Below, piece after piece: positions 8,366-18,349 of a DNA stretch of 34,954 nt. Source of the DNA: Gammaproteobacteria bacterium (lineage in GTDB: Bacteria > Pseudomonadota > Gammaproteobacteria > Xanthomonadales > Xanthomonadaceae). The stretch spans positions 1-34,954 of the forward strand of contig JAPLSI010000179.1 of assembly GCA_026398715.1 (NCBI GenBank), written 5' to 3'. The notes under the pieces are model-generated. The model was not told the DNA's origin. It saw nothing but the letters and a program-made list of their open reading frames with translations, and did no database searches. Positions within the stretch are counted from its first letter, which is position 1; the number at the start of each line of letters is the position of its first letter. Position numbers and translations under genes: made by a program.

Positions 8366-9814
8366 TTAAACGGGGAAGGCGGCCTGGCACCAGTGCAGCA
8401 GCGGCTGGGCAAACAGGCCCAGTACCAGCAGCGCCACGGTGTTGATTGCGAAGGCGGCGCGCAGGTGGCTGTCGGGGTGGATCTGGGCGCCGTCGCCCTC
8501 TGGTTCCTCGAAGAACATGGCCCGGATAAGGCGCAGGTAGTAGAAAGCGCCAATCACCGCGCAGACCACCGAGAGGATGGCCAGCCAGGTCATGCCGGCG
8601 TCCAGCGCCGCGCCAATGACCACCAGTTTGGCCCAGAAACCGAGGAACGGCGGCACGCCAGCCAGCGACGCCATGATGAACAGCACCAAAAGGGCGTGCA
8701 GCGGATTGGTCTTCCACAGCCCCCGGAAATCGGCGATCCGCTCGGCATCGAAGCCGCGGCGGGACAGCAACATGATCGACGCGAAAGCGGCGGCGCCCAT
8801 CAGCGAGTAGCTCATCGCATAGAACATCGCGGCCGAATAGCCCATCGGGCTGGCGTTGGCCAGGCCCATGAACAGGAAGCCGACGTGGGAGATGGTCGAA
8901 TACGCCAGCAGCCGCTTGAAATTGGTCTGCGCCAGGGCGAAGACATTGCCGACGACCAGCGAAGCCGCCGCCAGCCAGGCGAGCATTTCCCGCCACTCGA
9001 CATCCAGCGGGCCGACACCCGACTCCAGCAGCCGGTAGGCCATGCCGAAGTAGGCAAGCTTGGGCACCGAGCCGATGAAGGCCGTCATCGCCGTGGGCGC
9101 GCCCTGGTAGACGTCGGGCACCCACATGTGGAAAGGCGCGGCGCCGAACTTGAACGCGATGCCGACCAGCATGAACACCACGCCCATCGCCAGCAGCGTG
9201 TCGGACCCGGCGGTGGCGCTGGCGGCGTAGATCTCGTCCAGCTGCAGGCTGCCGGTGGCGCCGTAGATCATGGACATGCCGTACAGCAGCAGGCCCGAGG
9301 CCATCGAGCCGAGGATGAAATACTTCATTGCCGCTTCGGAGGCAACGCGGTTGTCCCGGTCCATGCCGACCAGGCCGTAGGAGCTCAGGGCCAGCAGCTC
9401 AAGGCCGAGGTAAAGCGTGACCAGGCCGCCCGCCGACACCATCAGCATCATGCCGAGCAGCGCGAACAACACCAGCACGTAGAACTCGCCCTTGAACAGG
9501 TCGCGGTCCTGCAAGAAGGGCTTGGCGTAGATGAAGACGAACGCGGTGACCGTGTACATCGCGACCTTCAGCACATCGCTGGCCACGTCGCGCACGAAGA
9601 AATGGTTGAAGGCGAAGGTCTGCACCGTGGCCATGTCGCGCACGGTCAGCACCGTGGCGGCGACCAGGATCAGCAGGGCCAGGAAGTGGGTCAGGCCGCG
9701 ACGCTGCGGCGCCAGGAACAGGTCCACCATCAGCAGGCCGAAGGCAGCCGAGCACACGAAGATCTCGGGGATGAGCGTGTGCAGGTCGGCGACGGTGACG
9801 AGGTTGGGCAGCAT
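8366..9814 (-). CDS. nuoN: NADH-quinone oxidoreductase subunit N
   Basis: NuoN is one of the three antiporter-like proton-pumping subunits in the membrane arm of complex I. The 482-residue protein is hydrophobic throughout (about 14 predicted membrane segments). It contains family motifs LYLGLELLALSSYGLVGMDR, GIAFKFGAAPFHMWVPDVYQ and LLAYSTISHVGFLFMGL, with the buried Glu and Lys residues expected for proton transfer. It is the last gene of nuoA-N, 12 bases after nuoM. No strong terminator follows: its stop lies ten bases from the -35 box of the tRNA-fMet promoter. Confidence 0.97.
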   Translation of the reverse strand: MLPNLVTVADLHTLIPEIFVCSAAFGLLMVDLFLAPQRRGLTHFLALLILVAATVLTVRDMATVQTFAFNHFFVRDVASDVLKVAMYTVTAFVFIYAKPFLQDRDLFKGEFYVLVLFALLGMMLMVSAGGLVTLYLGLELLALSSYGLVGMDRDNRVASEAAMKYFILGSMASGLLLYGMSMIYGATGSLQLDEIYAASATAGSDTLLAMGVVFMLVGIAFKFGAAPFHMWVPDVYQGAPTAMTAFIGSVPKLAYFGMAYRLLESGVGPLDVEWREMLAWLAAASLVVGNVFALAQTNFKRLLAYSTISHVGFLFMGLANASPMGYSAAMFYAMSYSLMGAAAFASIMLLSRRGFDAERIADFRGLWKTNPLHALLVLFIMASLAGVPPFLGFWAKLVVIGAALDAGMTWLAILSVVCAVIGAFYYLRLIRAMFFEEPEGDGAQIHPDSHLRAAFAINTVALLVLGLFAQPLLHWCQAAFPV

Positions 9815-9826
9815 GTGATGTTTCCC

Positions 9827-11341
9827 TTACAGCTTGCTGGTACTGAGCTGGATCACCAGCTGCGCGATGGGGGCGTCCATCAGGTCGGTGAGCGGCTTCG
9901 GATACAGGCCCAACGCCAGCACGCCGACGGCGAAGATGCCGAGCACCCAGGCCTCGCGCGCATTGATGTCGGTGAGTTCGGCCACGTGGTGGTTGGCTAC
10001 CTTGCCGAACACCACGCGCTTCACCATCCACAGGGTATAGGCCGCGCCCAGGATGAGGGTCGTCGCGGCGCCGAAGGCGACCAGCTTGTTGTGCTGGAAC
10101 GCCGCCAGCACCACCATGAATTCGCCGACGAAACCCGAGGTGCCGGGCAAGCCCGCATTGGCCATCGCGAAGAAGACGAACAAGGCCGAGAACCAGGGCA
10201 TCGTGTTCACCACGCCGCCGTAGTCGCGGATCATTCGGCTGTGCATGCGGTCGTACAGCACGCCAACGCAACTGAACATGGCGCCCGACACGAAGCCGTG
10301 CGAGATCATCTGCACCATCGCGCCCTGCAGGCCCAGGCGCGCGCTGTCGCCGTAACCGTAGTCGCGGGCCAGCTTGAAGGCGATGAAGGTGCCGAGCGTG
10401 ACGAAGCCCATGTGCGCGATCGACGAATAGGCGATCAGCTTCTTCATGTCCTGCTGTGCCAGCGCGACGAAGCCGATGTAGATCACCGCGACCAGCGACA
10501 TGGCGATCACCAGCCAGGCGAACTCGCCGCTGGCATCCGGGGTTATCGGCAGCGAGAAACGCAGGAAGCCGTATCCGCCGATCTTCAGCATGATGGCCGC
10601 CAGCACCACCGAGCCGCCGGTCGGCGCCTCGACGTGCGCGTCCGGCAACCAGGTGTGCACCGGGAACATCGGCACCTTCACGGCGAAGGCCGCCAGGAAG
10701 GCGAAGAACAGCCACATCTGCTCGGTCCGGTCCAGCGGCGCGCTGGTCAGGTCGGCCAACTGGAAGCTGCCGGTCTTCAGGTACAGGTAGATCAGGCCGA
10801 TCAGCATGAACACCGAACCGAGGAAGGTGAACAGGAAGAACTTGACGCTCGCATAGACGCGGCGCGGCCCGCCCCACACGCCGATGATGATGAACATCGG
10901 GATCAGCATGGCCTCGAAGAACACGTAGAACAGCATCGCGTCGGTCGCGCAGAACACGCCGACCATCAGGCCTTCCAGGATCAGGAAGCTGGCGAAGTAC
11001 TGGTGCACGCGGCGGTCGATCGAAGTCCACGCGCCCAGCAGCACGAGGATGGTGACCAGCGTGGTAAGCCCGATCAGCGCGACTGAAATGCCGTCTGCGC
11101 CCAGGTTGTAGCCGATGTTGAAAGCCGGGATCCACTGATGGACTTCGACGAACTGCATGGCCGGGTCGCTGGCGTCGATGCCGGTGAACAGGGCGATGCT
11201 GGCAACGAAGGTGATGATCGCAACCAGCAATGCAAAGACACGCGCCTGCGCGCCGCGCTGGTCGCCGAAGAAGAGCGTCAGCGCGCCGCCGACGATCGGC
11301 AGCCAGATCAGCAGGCTCAGCAGGGGCCAGGTCGAGAACAT
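9827..11341 (-). CDS. nuoM: NADH-quinone oxidoreductase subunit M
   Basis: NuoM is the central antiporter-like proton-pumping subunit of complex I. The 504-residue, largely hydrophobic product contains FYVFFEAMLIPMFIIIGVWG, with the conserved membrane Glu, FAVKVPMFPVHTWLPDAHVE, with the conserved Lys, and KLIAYSSIAHMGFVTLGTF. Length agrees with the family (E. coli 509). The ATG at 11341 lies 15 bases after the nuoL stop. Confidence 0.97.
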   Translation of the reverse strand: MFSTWPLLSLLIWLPIVGGALTLFFGDQRGAQARVFALLVAIITFVASIALFTGIDASDPAMQFVEVHQWIPAFNIGYNLGADGISVALIGLTTLVTILVLLGAWTSIDRRVHQYFASFLILEGLMVGVFCATDAMLFYVFFEAMLIPMFIIIGVWGGPRRVYASVKFFLFTFLGSVFMLIGLIYLYLKTGSFQLADLTSAPLDRTEQMWLFFAFLAAFAVKVPMFPVHTWLPDAHVEAPTGGSVVLAAIMLKIGGYGFLRFSLPITPDASGEFAWLVIAMSLVAVIYIGFVALAQQDMKKLIAYSSIAHMGFVTLGTFIAFKLARDYGYGDSARLGLQGAMVQMISHGFVSGAMFSCVGVLYDRMHSRMIRDYGGVVNTMPWFSALFVFFAMANAGLPGTSGFVGEFMVVLAAFQHNKLVAFGAATTLILGAAYTLWMVKRVVFGKVANHHVAELTDINAREAWVLGIFAVGVLALGLYPKPLTDLMDAPIAQLVIQLSTSKL

Positions 11342-11356
11342 CAGTGCGTCCTTGTC

Positions 11357-13534
11357 TTACCCGCGGCCCATCCGGGACAACATCGCCAACAGGACGATGA
11401 GGCCTAGGATCATGGCGAAGGCGTAGTGGTAGAGGTAACCCGATTGCAGGCGGCGGACCAGCAGGGCGAAGCGGTTGATCAGCCAGGCGGTGCCGTTGAC
11501 GATGCCGTCGATCAGGCCGGCGTCGCCGAAGCGCGATGCGATCCGGCCGAGCGCCAGGCCGCCACCGGCGAAACCCTTGATCCACAAGTCGTCGAAACCG
11601 TACTTGTTCTCCAGGATGCGCACCGGGATCGAGAATATCTTGCGCAGACGGGCCGCCATGTCCGGCGCGAACAGGTACAGCCACGTCGCCAACCCGAAAC
11701 CGCCCAGGGCGAGCCAGAACGGCGCGGCCTTCATGCCGTGCCAGGCCATGGCGAACACGCCGTGGAACTCTTCGGACAACGCTGCCATGGCGCCGTGCGA
11801 TTGCAAGGTCTCGATCGCGCCGAAGAAGAACGGCTGCACTTCGTGGTGGCCCAGCATGTCCTTGCCGAACAACATCGGCCCGACCGTGAAGAAACCGATC
11901 AGCAGCGACGGGATCGCCAGCAGGATCAGCGGCACGGTGACAACCCACGGCGATTCCTTCGGCTCCACCGGGCCGTGGTGGCCATGGTCGTCGTCGTGGT
12001 GGGCATCGTCGGCGTGCGCATCGTGGCCGTGGGCATCCGCGTGGGCGTCTGGAGCGTGCGCAGCATCATCATGCGCAGCATGCGCGTGCTCGTCGTGCGC
12101 CGCTGCGTCGCGGAACCGTTCGCGGCCGTGGAAGGTCAGGTACAGCAGGCGGAAGCTGTAGAAGCTGGTCACGAAAACGCCCAGCAGCACCGCCCAGTAA
12201 CCGTAGGTCGCGATCCAGGAATGCGATTCGTGCGCATGGTGCGCCGCCGCCTCAATGATGGTGTCCTTGGAGTAGAAACCCGACAGCAGCGGCATGCCGG
12301 TCAGCGCCAGCGTGCCGATCCACATCGTGATGAAGGTGATCGGCATGTACTTGCGCAGGCCGCCCATTCGGCGCATGTCCTGCTCGTGGTGCATGGCGAT
12401 GATGACCGAGCCCGCGCCCAGGAACAGCAGCGCCTTGAAGAAGGCGTGGGTCATCAGGTGGAAAACTGCCGCCGAATAAGCCGACACGCCCAGCGCCACG
12501 GTCATGTAGCCCAGCTGCGACAGGGTCGAATACGCGACGACCCGCTTGATGTCGTTCTGCACGATGCCGATCAGGCCGGTGAAGAAGGCCGTGGTGGCGC
12601 CGATGAACAACACGAAGTTGAGCGCGGTTTCACTGAGTTCGAACAGCGGCGACATGCGCGCCACCATGAAGATACCGGCGGTGACCATCGTTGCCGCATG
12701 GATCAGCGCGGAGATCGGGGTCGGGCCTTCCATCGAGTCGGGCAGCCACACATGCAGCGGGACCTGGGCCGACTTGCCCATCGCGCCGATGAACAGGCAG
12801 ATGCAGATGAAGCTGATGACATGGACGTTCCAGCCGCCGAAACCCAGCCAGCCGATGGCGGGAATGAGCTCGAACGGTTCGGCCGGAATGGCCGTGGCGT
12901 TGGCGAACACCACGCTGTAGTCGAGGCTGCCGTACCAGAACAGCACGCCGGCGATACCCAGCAGGAAGCCGAAGTCGCCCACACGGTTGACCAGGAAGGC
13001 CTTGAGGTTGGCGAAGATGGCGGTCGGCCGCTGGTACCAGAAACCGATCAGCAGGTAGGACACCAGGCCCACCGCTTCCCAGCCGAAGAACAGCTGCAGG
13101 AAGTTGTTGCTCATCACCAGCATCAGCATCGAGAAGGTGAACAGCGAGATATAGCTGAAGAAGCGCTGGTAACCCGGGTCGTCCTTCATGTAGCCGATGG
13201 TGTACACGTGCACCAGCAGCGAGACGAAGGTGACCACCGTCATCATCATCGCAGTCAGCGTGTCCACCATGAAGCCGACGTGGCCGCTGTAACCGCCGAC
13301 CTCGAAGAAGGTATAGACGTTCTGGTTGAAGGGCCCTACTTCGCCGGTAGCCAGCTTGTACAGGACCTGGCAGGACACCAGGCAGCTGATGAACACGCCG
13401 GCGATGGTGACCGAGTGCGCCCCGGTGCGGCCGATCTTGCGACCGAACAGGCCGGCCACGATTGCACCGAGCAGCGGCGCCAGCGCGACGATCAGCAGGT
13501 AATTCATTTGCAGCTGGTAAGGCTGGCTGGACAT
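11357..13534 (-). CDS. nuoL: NADH-quinone oxidoreductase subunit L with His/Asp-rich loop
   Basis: NuoL is the distal antiporter-like proton-pumping subunit of complex I; its long C-terminal helix runs along the membrane arm. The 725-residue product (E. coli 613) contains FFGWEAVGLVSYLLIGFWYQ, AMGKSAQVPLHVWLPDSMEG and RVVAYSTLSQLGYM. Much of the additional length is a loop at residues 480-520 that holds 14 His and 11 Asp in 41 residues, after FHGRERFRD and before the membrane segment starting at SPWVVTVPLILL. The loop could bind metal ions; no such role is established here. The gene follows nuoK by six bases. Confidence 0.97.
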   Translation of the reverse strand: MSSQPYQLQMNYLLIVALAPLLGAIVAGLFGRKIGRTGAHSVTIAGVFISCLVSCQVLYKLATGEVGPFNQNVYTFFEVGGYSGHVGFMVDTLTAMMMTVVTFVSLLVHVYTIGYMKDDPGYQRFFSYISLFTFSMLMLVMSNNFLQLFFGWEAVGLVSYLLIGFWYQRPTAIFANLKAFLVNRVGDFGFLLGIAGVLFWYGSLDYSVVFANATAIPAEPFELIPAIGWLGFGGWNVHVISFICICLFIGAMGKSAQVPLHVWLPDSMEGPTPISALIHAATMVTAGIFMVARMSPLFELSETALNFVLFIGATTAFFTGLIGIVQNDIKRVVAYSTLSQLGYMTVALGVSAYSAAVFHLMTHAFFKALLFLGAGSVIIAMHHEQDMRRMGGLRKYMPITFITMWIGTLALTGMPLLSGFYSKDTIIEAAAHHAHESHSWIATYGYWAVLLGVFVTSFYSFRLLYLTFHGRERFRDAAAHDEHAHAAHDDAAHAPDAHADAHGHDAHADDAHHDDDHGHHGPVEPKESPWVVTVPLILLAIPSLLIGFFTVGPMLFGKDMLGHHEVQPFFFGAIETLQSHGAMAALSEEFHGVFAMAWHGMKAAPFWLALGGFGLATWLYLFAPDMAARLRKIFSIPVRILENKYGFDDLWIKGFAGGGLALGRIASRFGDAGLIDGIVNGTAWLINRFALLVRRLQSGYLYHYAFAMILGLIVLLAMLSRMGRG

Positions 13535-13540
13535 GCGCGA

Positions 13541-13846
13541 TCAGCCCTTTAGCGAGTCGAGTTCGGCGACATTGATCGTTCGCCGGTTGCGGAACAGGGT
13601 GACAAGGATGGCCAGGCCGATCGCGGCTTCGGCCGCAGCCACGGTCAGGATGAAGAACACGAACACCTGGCCCGAGGCATCGCCGAGGAATCGAGAGAAC
13701 GCCACGAAGTTGATGTTCACCGCCAGCAGCATCAGCTCGATGCACATCAGCAGCACGATCAGGTTCTTGCGGTTGATGATGATGCCAGCGACGCTGAGGC
13801 TGAACAGGATCGCGCCCAGGATCAGGTAATGGTTGAGGGTGATCAC
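13541..13846 (-). CDS. nuoK: NADH-quinone oxidoreductase subunit K
   Basis: NuoK is a three-helix membrane subunit of complex I with two conserved buried Glu residues in the proton path. The 101-residue product has [20 protein letters not shown] and [15 protein letters not shown], which carry those glutamates. The start is the GTG at 13846, giving [14 protein letters not shown] directly after it; this GTG overlaps the nuoJ stop as GTGA. The frame is open further upstream but only as a shadow of nuoJ. Length equals the family norm (about 100 residues). Confidence 0.96.
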   Translation of the reverse strand: MITLNHYLILGAILFSLSVAGIIINRKNLIVLLMCIELMLLAVNINFVAFSRFLGDASGQVFVFFILTVAAAEAAIGLAILVTLFRNRRTINVAELDSLKG

Positions 13847-14466
13847 TGGCCTTCTCCCTCCGGTCGCGGATCGGCTTTCATCTTCACCAGCCGGATGCGG
13901 TCTTCGCGGCGCACCATCACCTGGCGCGACGGGTCCTGGGTCTTGGTGCCTTCGCGGCGGCGCAGCGTCAGCATCACGGCTACAACGATGGCGACGGTCA
14001 GGATGACGGCGGCAATCTCGAAGGGCAACATGAATTCGGTGAACAGCGCCTGCGCCAGCCACTGGATGTTGCTGCCCGACGCTGCGGCCGGGTCGGTGGC
14101 GGACAGCTGCGAAGCCGCTTCGCCGCCCTTCACGCCGATCAGGCTGACCATTTCGAACAGCATCACCGCCGCCACCAGCATTGCCACCGGGAAGTAGCGT
14201 GCGAAGCCCTCCCGGATGGGCGTCATGTTCATGTCGAGCATCATCACCACGAACAGGAACAGGATCATCACCGCGCCCACGTACACCATGATCAGCACCA
14301 CCCCCAGGAACTCGGCCTGCAGCAGCAGCCACAGACAGGCGGTGGAGAAGAAGGTCAGGATCAGCGAGAGCACCGCGTGCACCGGGTTCTTCAGCGTGAT
14401 GACCGCCCCGGCGGCAAGCACCGTGACCAGGGCAAACGCATAGAACGCGATTAGTTCGAACGACAT
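13843..14466 (-). CDS. nuoJ: NADH-quinone oxidoreductase subunit J
   Basis: NuoJ is a five-helix membrane subunit of complex I whose third helix contains the pi-bulge hinge linked to proton pumping. The 207-residue product has [19 protein letters not shown] and the hinge region [20 protein letters not shown], then a hydrophilic C-terminal tail with [12 protein letters not shown]. It ends in a four-base overlap with nuoK. The start ATG at 14466 lies 16 bases after the nuoI stop. Confidence 0.96.
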   Translation of the reverse strand: MSFELIAFYAFALVTVLAAGAVITLKNPVHAVLSLILTFFSTACLWLLLQAEFLGVVLIMVYVGAVMILFLFVVMMLDMNMTPIREGFARYFPVAMLVAAVMLFEMVSLIGVKGGEAASQLSATDPAAASGSNIQWLAQALFTEFMLPFEIAAVILTVAIVVAVMLTLRRREGTKTQDPSRQVMVRREDRIRLVKMKADPRPEGEGQ

Positions 14467-14482
14467 GTTGGTTCCCCTGCCC

Positions 14483-14971
14483 TCAGCGATACGGCGCGTC
14501 AGCGGTGCGACGCGAGGCTATCTCAGCCTCGAACCGGTCACCGATGGCCAACAACTGCGGCTTGGTGACGATGTTCTCGCCACGGTTCTCGAAATGGTAT
14601 TCAAGGATGTGCGTCTCCACGATCGAGTCGACCGGGCAGCTTTCTTCGCAGAAGCCGCAGAAGATGCACTTGAACAGGTCGATGTCGTAGCGCGTGGTGC
14701 GGCGGCTGCCGTCTTCGCGCGGCGCGGCGTCGATGGTGATGCAGGACGCGGGACACACGGCCTCGCACAGCTTGCAGGCGATGCAGCGCTCTTCGCCATT
14801 GGGATAACGGCGCAGGGCATGCAAGCCGCGGAAGCGGACCGACTGCGGGAACTTCTCGAACGGATAGTTGACCGTGTACTTGGGCTTGAACATGTACTTC
14901 AGGGTCAGCCACAGGCCCTGGATGAATTCCAGGAGCATCAGGCTCTTGAGGTAGCTGGCGACTCGGGTCAT
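14483..14971 (-). CDS. nuoI: NADH-quinone oxidoreductase subunit I
   Basis: NuoI carries the two [4Fe-4S] clusters N6a and N6b that pass electrons toward NuoB. The 162-residue product has two classic ferredoxin motifs: Cys63, 66, 69 and 73 ([11 protein letters not shown]) and Cys102, 105, 108 and 112 ([11 protein letters not shown]). The N-terminus [20 protein letters not shown] forms the amphipathic anchor to the membrane arm. The ATG at 14971 is chosen over an upstream start because the extension reads through nuoH sequence in another frame. Seven bases separate it from nuoH. Confidence 0.97.
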   Translation of the reverse strand: MTRVASYLKSLMLLEFIQGLWLTLKYMFKPKYTVNYPFEKFPQSVRFRGLHALRRYPNGEERCIACKLCEAVCPASCITIDAAPREDGSRRTTRYDIDLFKCIFCGFCEESCPVDSIVETHILEYHFENRGENIVTKPQLLAIGDRFEAEIASRRTADAPYR

Positions 14972-14978
14972 GGCCTGA

Positions 14979-16040
14979 TCAAGCTCCCAGGACGAACCAG
15001 TTGAAGTACGCGGCCACCGCAGTGAAGAATATCCACGCGATGGTGATGGGAATGAAGACCTTCCAGCCAAGGCGCATGATCTGGTCGTAGCGGTAGCGCG
15101 GGAAACTGGCGCGGAACCACAGGAAGGCAAAGGCGAAGAAACTGGCTTTGGCGAACAACCACCACCAGCCGTTGGCCGACAGCAGCGGGATGTTCCAGCC
15201 CTGGAACGGCGACAGCCAGCCGCCGAGGAACAGCAGGGATGCCAGGAAGCTGACCAGGATCATGTTGGCGTATTCGGCCAGGAAGAAAATGGCGAATGCG
15301 GCACCGGAATATTCGACATGGAAGCCCGCGACGATTTCCGATTCACCTTCGGCCACGTCGAACGGCGCGCGGTTGGTTTCGGCAACGCCCGAGATGAAGT
15401 AGATGATGAACAGCGGAAACAGCGGGAAGAAGAAGAATTCGAAAAATCCATTATCACCGGCCTGCGCGTTGACGATGCCGCTCAGGTTCATCGTGCCGGC
15501 GGCGACCAGCACGCCCACCAGGGCAAAGCCCATCGCGATTTCGTAGCTGATTACCTGGGCGGCCGAACGCAGCGCACCGAGGATGGCGTACTTGGAGTTG
15601 GAGGCCCAGCCGGCCAGGATGATGCCGTACACACCCGTGGAGGTCAGGGCCAGCAAGACCAGCAACCCTGCGTTGACGTCAGCCAGCACCACGGCGTCGT
15701 CGAACGGGATGACGGCCCACGCCGCAAGTGCCGGCGCCAGCGCCAGGATCGGAGCGAGTTTGTACAGGAAGGGGCTGGCGTTGGTCGGGACGATCAGTTC
15801 CTTGAACAGCATCTTGAACACGTCGGCAAAGGCCTGGATCCAGCCGATGCCGAAGATGCGGCCGACGAACTGGGGCCCGTGGCGCACATGCATCCAGCCA
15901 ATGACTTTTCGTTCGGCGAGAACGTAGAAGGACACCGAGATGGTCACTGGAATGGCGATGGCAAGGATCTTGATCACCGTCCAGACCAGCAGGCCGATCG
16001 TGCCGAACTGCAGGAACAATTCGCGAATGAAGTCGATCAC
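14979..16040 (-). CDS. nuoH: NADH-quinone oxidoreductase subunit H
   Basis: NuoH links the peripheral and membrane arms of complex I and forms much of the quinone channel. The 353-residue membrane protein contains [19 protein letters not shown] near the N-terminus and the quinone-site loop [20 protein letters not shown] with its acidic cluster. The start is the GTG at 16040, two bases after the nuoG stop. Length agrees with the family (E. coli 325, Xanthomonas-type somewhat longer). Confidence 0.97.
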   Translation of the reverse strand: MIDFIRELFLQFGTIGLLVWTVIKILAIAIPVTISVSFYVLAERKVIGWMHVRHGPQFVGRIFGIGWIQAFADVFKMLFKELIVPTNASPFLYKLAPILALAPALAAWAVIPFDDAVVLADVNAGLLVLLALTSTGVYGIILAGWASNSKYAILGALRSAAQVISYEIAMGFALVGVLVAAGTMNLSGIVNAQAGDNGFFEFFFFPLFPLFIIYFISGVAETNRAPFDVAEGESEIVAGFHVEYSGAAFAIFFLAEYANMILVSFLASLLFLGGWLSPFQGWNIPLLSANGWWWLFAKASFFAFAFLWFRASFPRYRYDQIMRLGWKVFIPITIAWIFFTAVAAYFNWFVLGA

Positions 16041-16042
16041 GC

Positions 16043-18349
16043 TCAGGCCCCCGTCACGGTGAGTGGGGCGGTGGGCGACAACGGCGACGTGGCATCGTAG
16101 CCCGACTCGATCCAGGCGGCGCCAGCGGCGACGCGGGCGGAAATCGCCACCGGCAGCGCTGCGGTACCGGTACCGTCGGAAACCTTGGCGACGGCGCCCT
16201 CGGCAAGCCCTCGCGCGAACGCATCATCGGGATGCAGCACGATTCGCGCACCGGTCGTCAGCGGATGCGCATTGAGCGCTGTCGCGCGACGCAACACGGC
16301 ATCGCTGCGATAGATCGGCGTGCTGGTGATGCGCTCGAGGCCTTCGCCACGCGCGGGCGCCAGTGCCGCGACGCGCTGGCTGGACGTGTCGGCGACTGGA
16401 CTCGAGCCGGCACGCAAACCGGCGATGTCGGTGAAGTCGAAGCCGGGCACGGCCAGGGCTTCGCCGAGCGCACGCAGCACCCGCCAACCGGGGCGCGCCT
16501 CGCCAGGCAATTTTCCGCCGGCGGCGCTGGTCTGTTCGAAGCCGTCCAGATTGGTGAGCGTTGCTTCCATTTCCGGCAGCAGGCCGATCGGCAGGATCAC
16601 ATCTGCCATCAGCTTGAGTTCGGTGGAGGCGAAGGCCGCGAAGGCAACCACGGCGGCATCGGCAAACGCGAGCTTGGCCTTCACTGCCTGAGCGAAATCG
16701 TGTTCGGGTTCAATGCCGTACAACACATAGGTCTGCAGAGGTTCTGCGAGCATCTGCGCGACGTTCCTGCCCTCGCCCGCCGGCACCAGGCCCAGCTTGC
16801 CGAGACCCACCGCGTTGGCGCCCTGCGGAATGCGATTGACGCTGGCGCCCGTCGCCCGAGCCAGCGCGCGAGCGGTGGCGCGGAAGTGCGAGGCCTGGGC
16901 GTGGTTTTCGGCAAGTTCGCCCAGCACGATGACCGCGTTGCCACCGGCGGCTTTGAGGGCATCAGCCATCGCCTGCGTTCCGGCGTCGGCCTGCGCCTCG
17001 ATGCCTTCCGGCAGGCTGGCGCCAGCAGACGCGGCGACCGCGGCGAAGGCGGCAGCCAGGCGCGACGGCGCAACGATGCGGCGACCAGCCAGGGAAAACG
17101 CGAAGTCGAAATCAACCGGATTGATCGCGAATATTTTGGCGGCGCGCTTGCCAGCCTTCAGCAGGCGCTGGTGCAACAGCGGCAATTCGTGGCGGATATT
17201 GCAGCCGACCAGCAACACCACGGCGGCATTTTCCATGGCCGCCGACGGCATCTGGAAGGTTTCGGCCACGGCGCCATCGGCAAAGTCGAGCTGCGCGAGG
17301 CGATGGTCGATATTGCCCGTGCCCAAGGCACGCGAGATGGCTGCCAGCAGGGCGCCTTCCTCATTGGACGTGGCCGGGTGCACCAGCATGCCGAGTTGGC
17401 CGTCGGCGGTGTCCTTGATCAAGCCGGCCGCGGCCCGCACGGCCTCGTCCCAGCTCGCTTCGCGCCACTGCCCGCCATCGCGGATGAGTGGGCGGGTTAC
17501 GCGGTCATCGGCGTACAGGCCCTGGTGCGAGTAACGGTCGCGATCGGACAGCCAGCATTCGTTGATCGCTTCGTTGTCGCGCGGAACGGTGCGCACCACT
17601 TCGCCACGGTGGATATGCAGATGCATGTTCGAGCCCAGCGCATCGTGGTAACCGAACGAGTCGCGGGCGACCAGTTCCCAGGCGCGGGCGCGATAGCGGA
17701 AGACCTTGTTGGTCAGCGCGCCGACCGGGCACACGTCGATCACGTTGCCCGACAGTTCAGTGGTCAACGGCTTGCCGTCGTAGGTGCCGATCTGCAGGTT
17801 TTCGCCGCGGCTCATGCCACCGAGCTCGAACGTGCCCGCGATGTCTGCCGTGAAGCGAACACAGCGCGTGCACTGGATGCAGCGGGTCATGTCGGTGGCG
17901 ACCAGTGGGCCCATGTCTTCGTCGGCGACCACGCGCTTGCGATCGACGTAACGAGAGACCGACCTGCCGTAACCTACCGACACGTCCTGGAGTTCGCACT
18001 CACCGCCTTGGTCGCAGATCGGGCAATCCAGCGGGTGGTTAACCAGCAGGAATTCCATCACGTTGCGCTGCGCATCGAGCGCGCGCCGCGTCTGGGTGTA
18101 GACCTTCATGCCTTCCATCACCGGCGTAGCGCAGGCCGGCGCGGGCTTCGGCATCTTCTCGACGTCCACCAGGCACATGCGGCAATTGGCGGCGATCGGC
18201 AATTTTTCGTGATAGCAGAAACGCGGGATCGAAATGCCTGCCTTGTCGGAGGCATGGATGATCATCGAGCCCTTGGGCGCGGTCAGTGCAACGCCGTCGA
18301 TCTCGATGTTGACCACGTCGGTGGCGGCCTGGGTCGGTGCGGCGCTCAT
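16043..18349 (-). CDS. nuoG: NADH-quinone oxidoreductase subunit G
   Basis: NuoG is the largest peripheral-arm subunit of complex I and holds clusters N1b, N5 and N4. The 768-residue product has Cys45, 56, 59 and 73 for the [2Fe-2S] cluster N1b, His105 with Cys109, 112 and 118 ([14 protein letters not shown]) for N5, and Cys157, 160, 163 and 207 for N4. A molybdopterin-oxidoreductase-like domain follows. I do not see the extra CxxCxxxC cluster N7 motif that E. coli has. The ATG at 18349 overlaps the nuoF stop as ATGA. Confidence 0.97.
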   Translation of the reverse strand: MSAAPTQAATDVVNIEIDGVALTAPKGSMIIHASDKAGISIPRFCYHEKLPIAANCRMCLVDVEKMPKPAPACATPVMEGMKVYTQTRRALDAQRNVMEFLLVNHPLDCPICDQGGECELQDVSVGYGRSVSRYVDRKRVVADEDMGPLVATDMTRCIQCTRCVRFTADIAGTFELGGMSRGENLQIGTYDGKPLTTELSGNVIDVCPVGALTNKVFRYRARAWELVARDSFGYHDALGSNMHLHIHRGEVVRTVPRDNEAINECWLSDRDRYSHQGLYADDRVTRPLIRDGGQWREASWDEAVRAAAGLIKDTADGQLGMLVHPATSNEEGALLAAISRALGTGNIDHRLAQLDFADGAVAETFQMPSAAMENAAVVLLVGCNIRHELPLLHQRLLKAGKRAAKIFAINPVDFDFAFSLAGRRIVAPSRLAAAFAAVAASAGASLPEGIEAQADAGTQAMADALKAAGGNAVIVLGELAENHAQASHFRATARALARATGASVNRIPQGANAVGLGKLGLVPAGEGRNVAQMLAEPLQTYVLYGIEPEHDFAQAVKAKLAFADAAVVAFAAFASTELKLMADVILPIGLLPEMEATLTNLDGFEQTSAAGGKLPGEARPGWRVLRALGEALAVPGFDFTDIAGLRAGSSPVADTSSQRVAALAPARGEGLERITSTPIYRSDAVLRRATALNAHPLTTGARIVLHPDDAFARGLAEGAVAKVSDGTGTAALPVAISARVAAGAAWIESGYDATSPLSPTAPLTVTGA

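Noticed and set aside
8279..11086. Long plus-strand open frame (935 residues) over the initiator tRNA, nuoN and nuoM
   Set aside because: Antisense to well-conserved membrane-protein genes and crosses a tRNA gene; low-complexity Gln/His/Arg content, no recognisable domain.
9399..11948. Minus-strand open frame of 849 residues overlapping nuoM in another frame
   Set aside because: Same-strand out-of-frame shadow of nuoL, nuoM and nuoN; Arg/Pro-rich and without domains.
11426..13552. Long plus-strand open frame (708 residues) opposite nuoL
   Set aside because: Antisense shadow of nuoL; no ribosome-binding site or domain that would support it.
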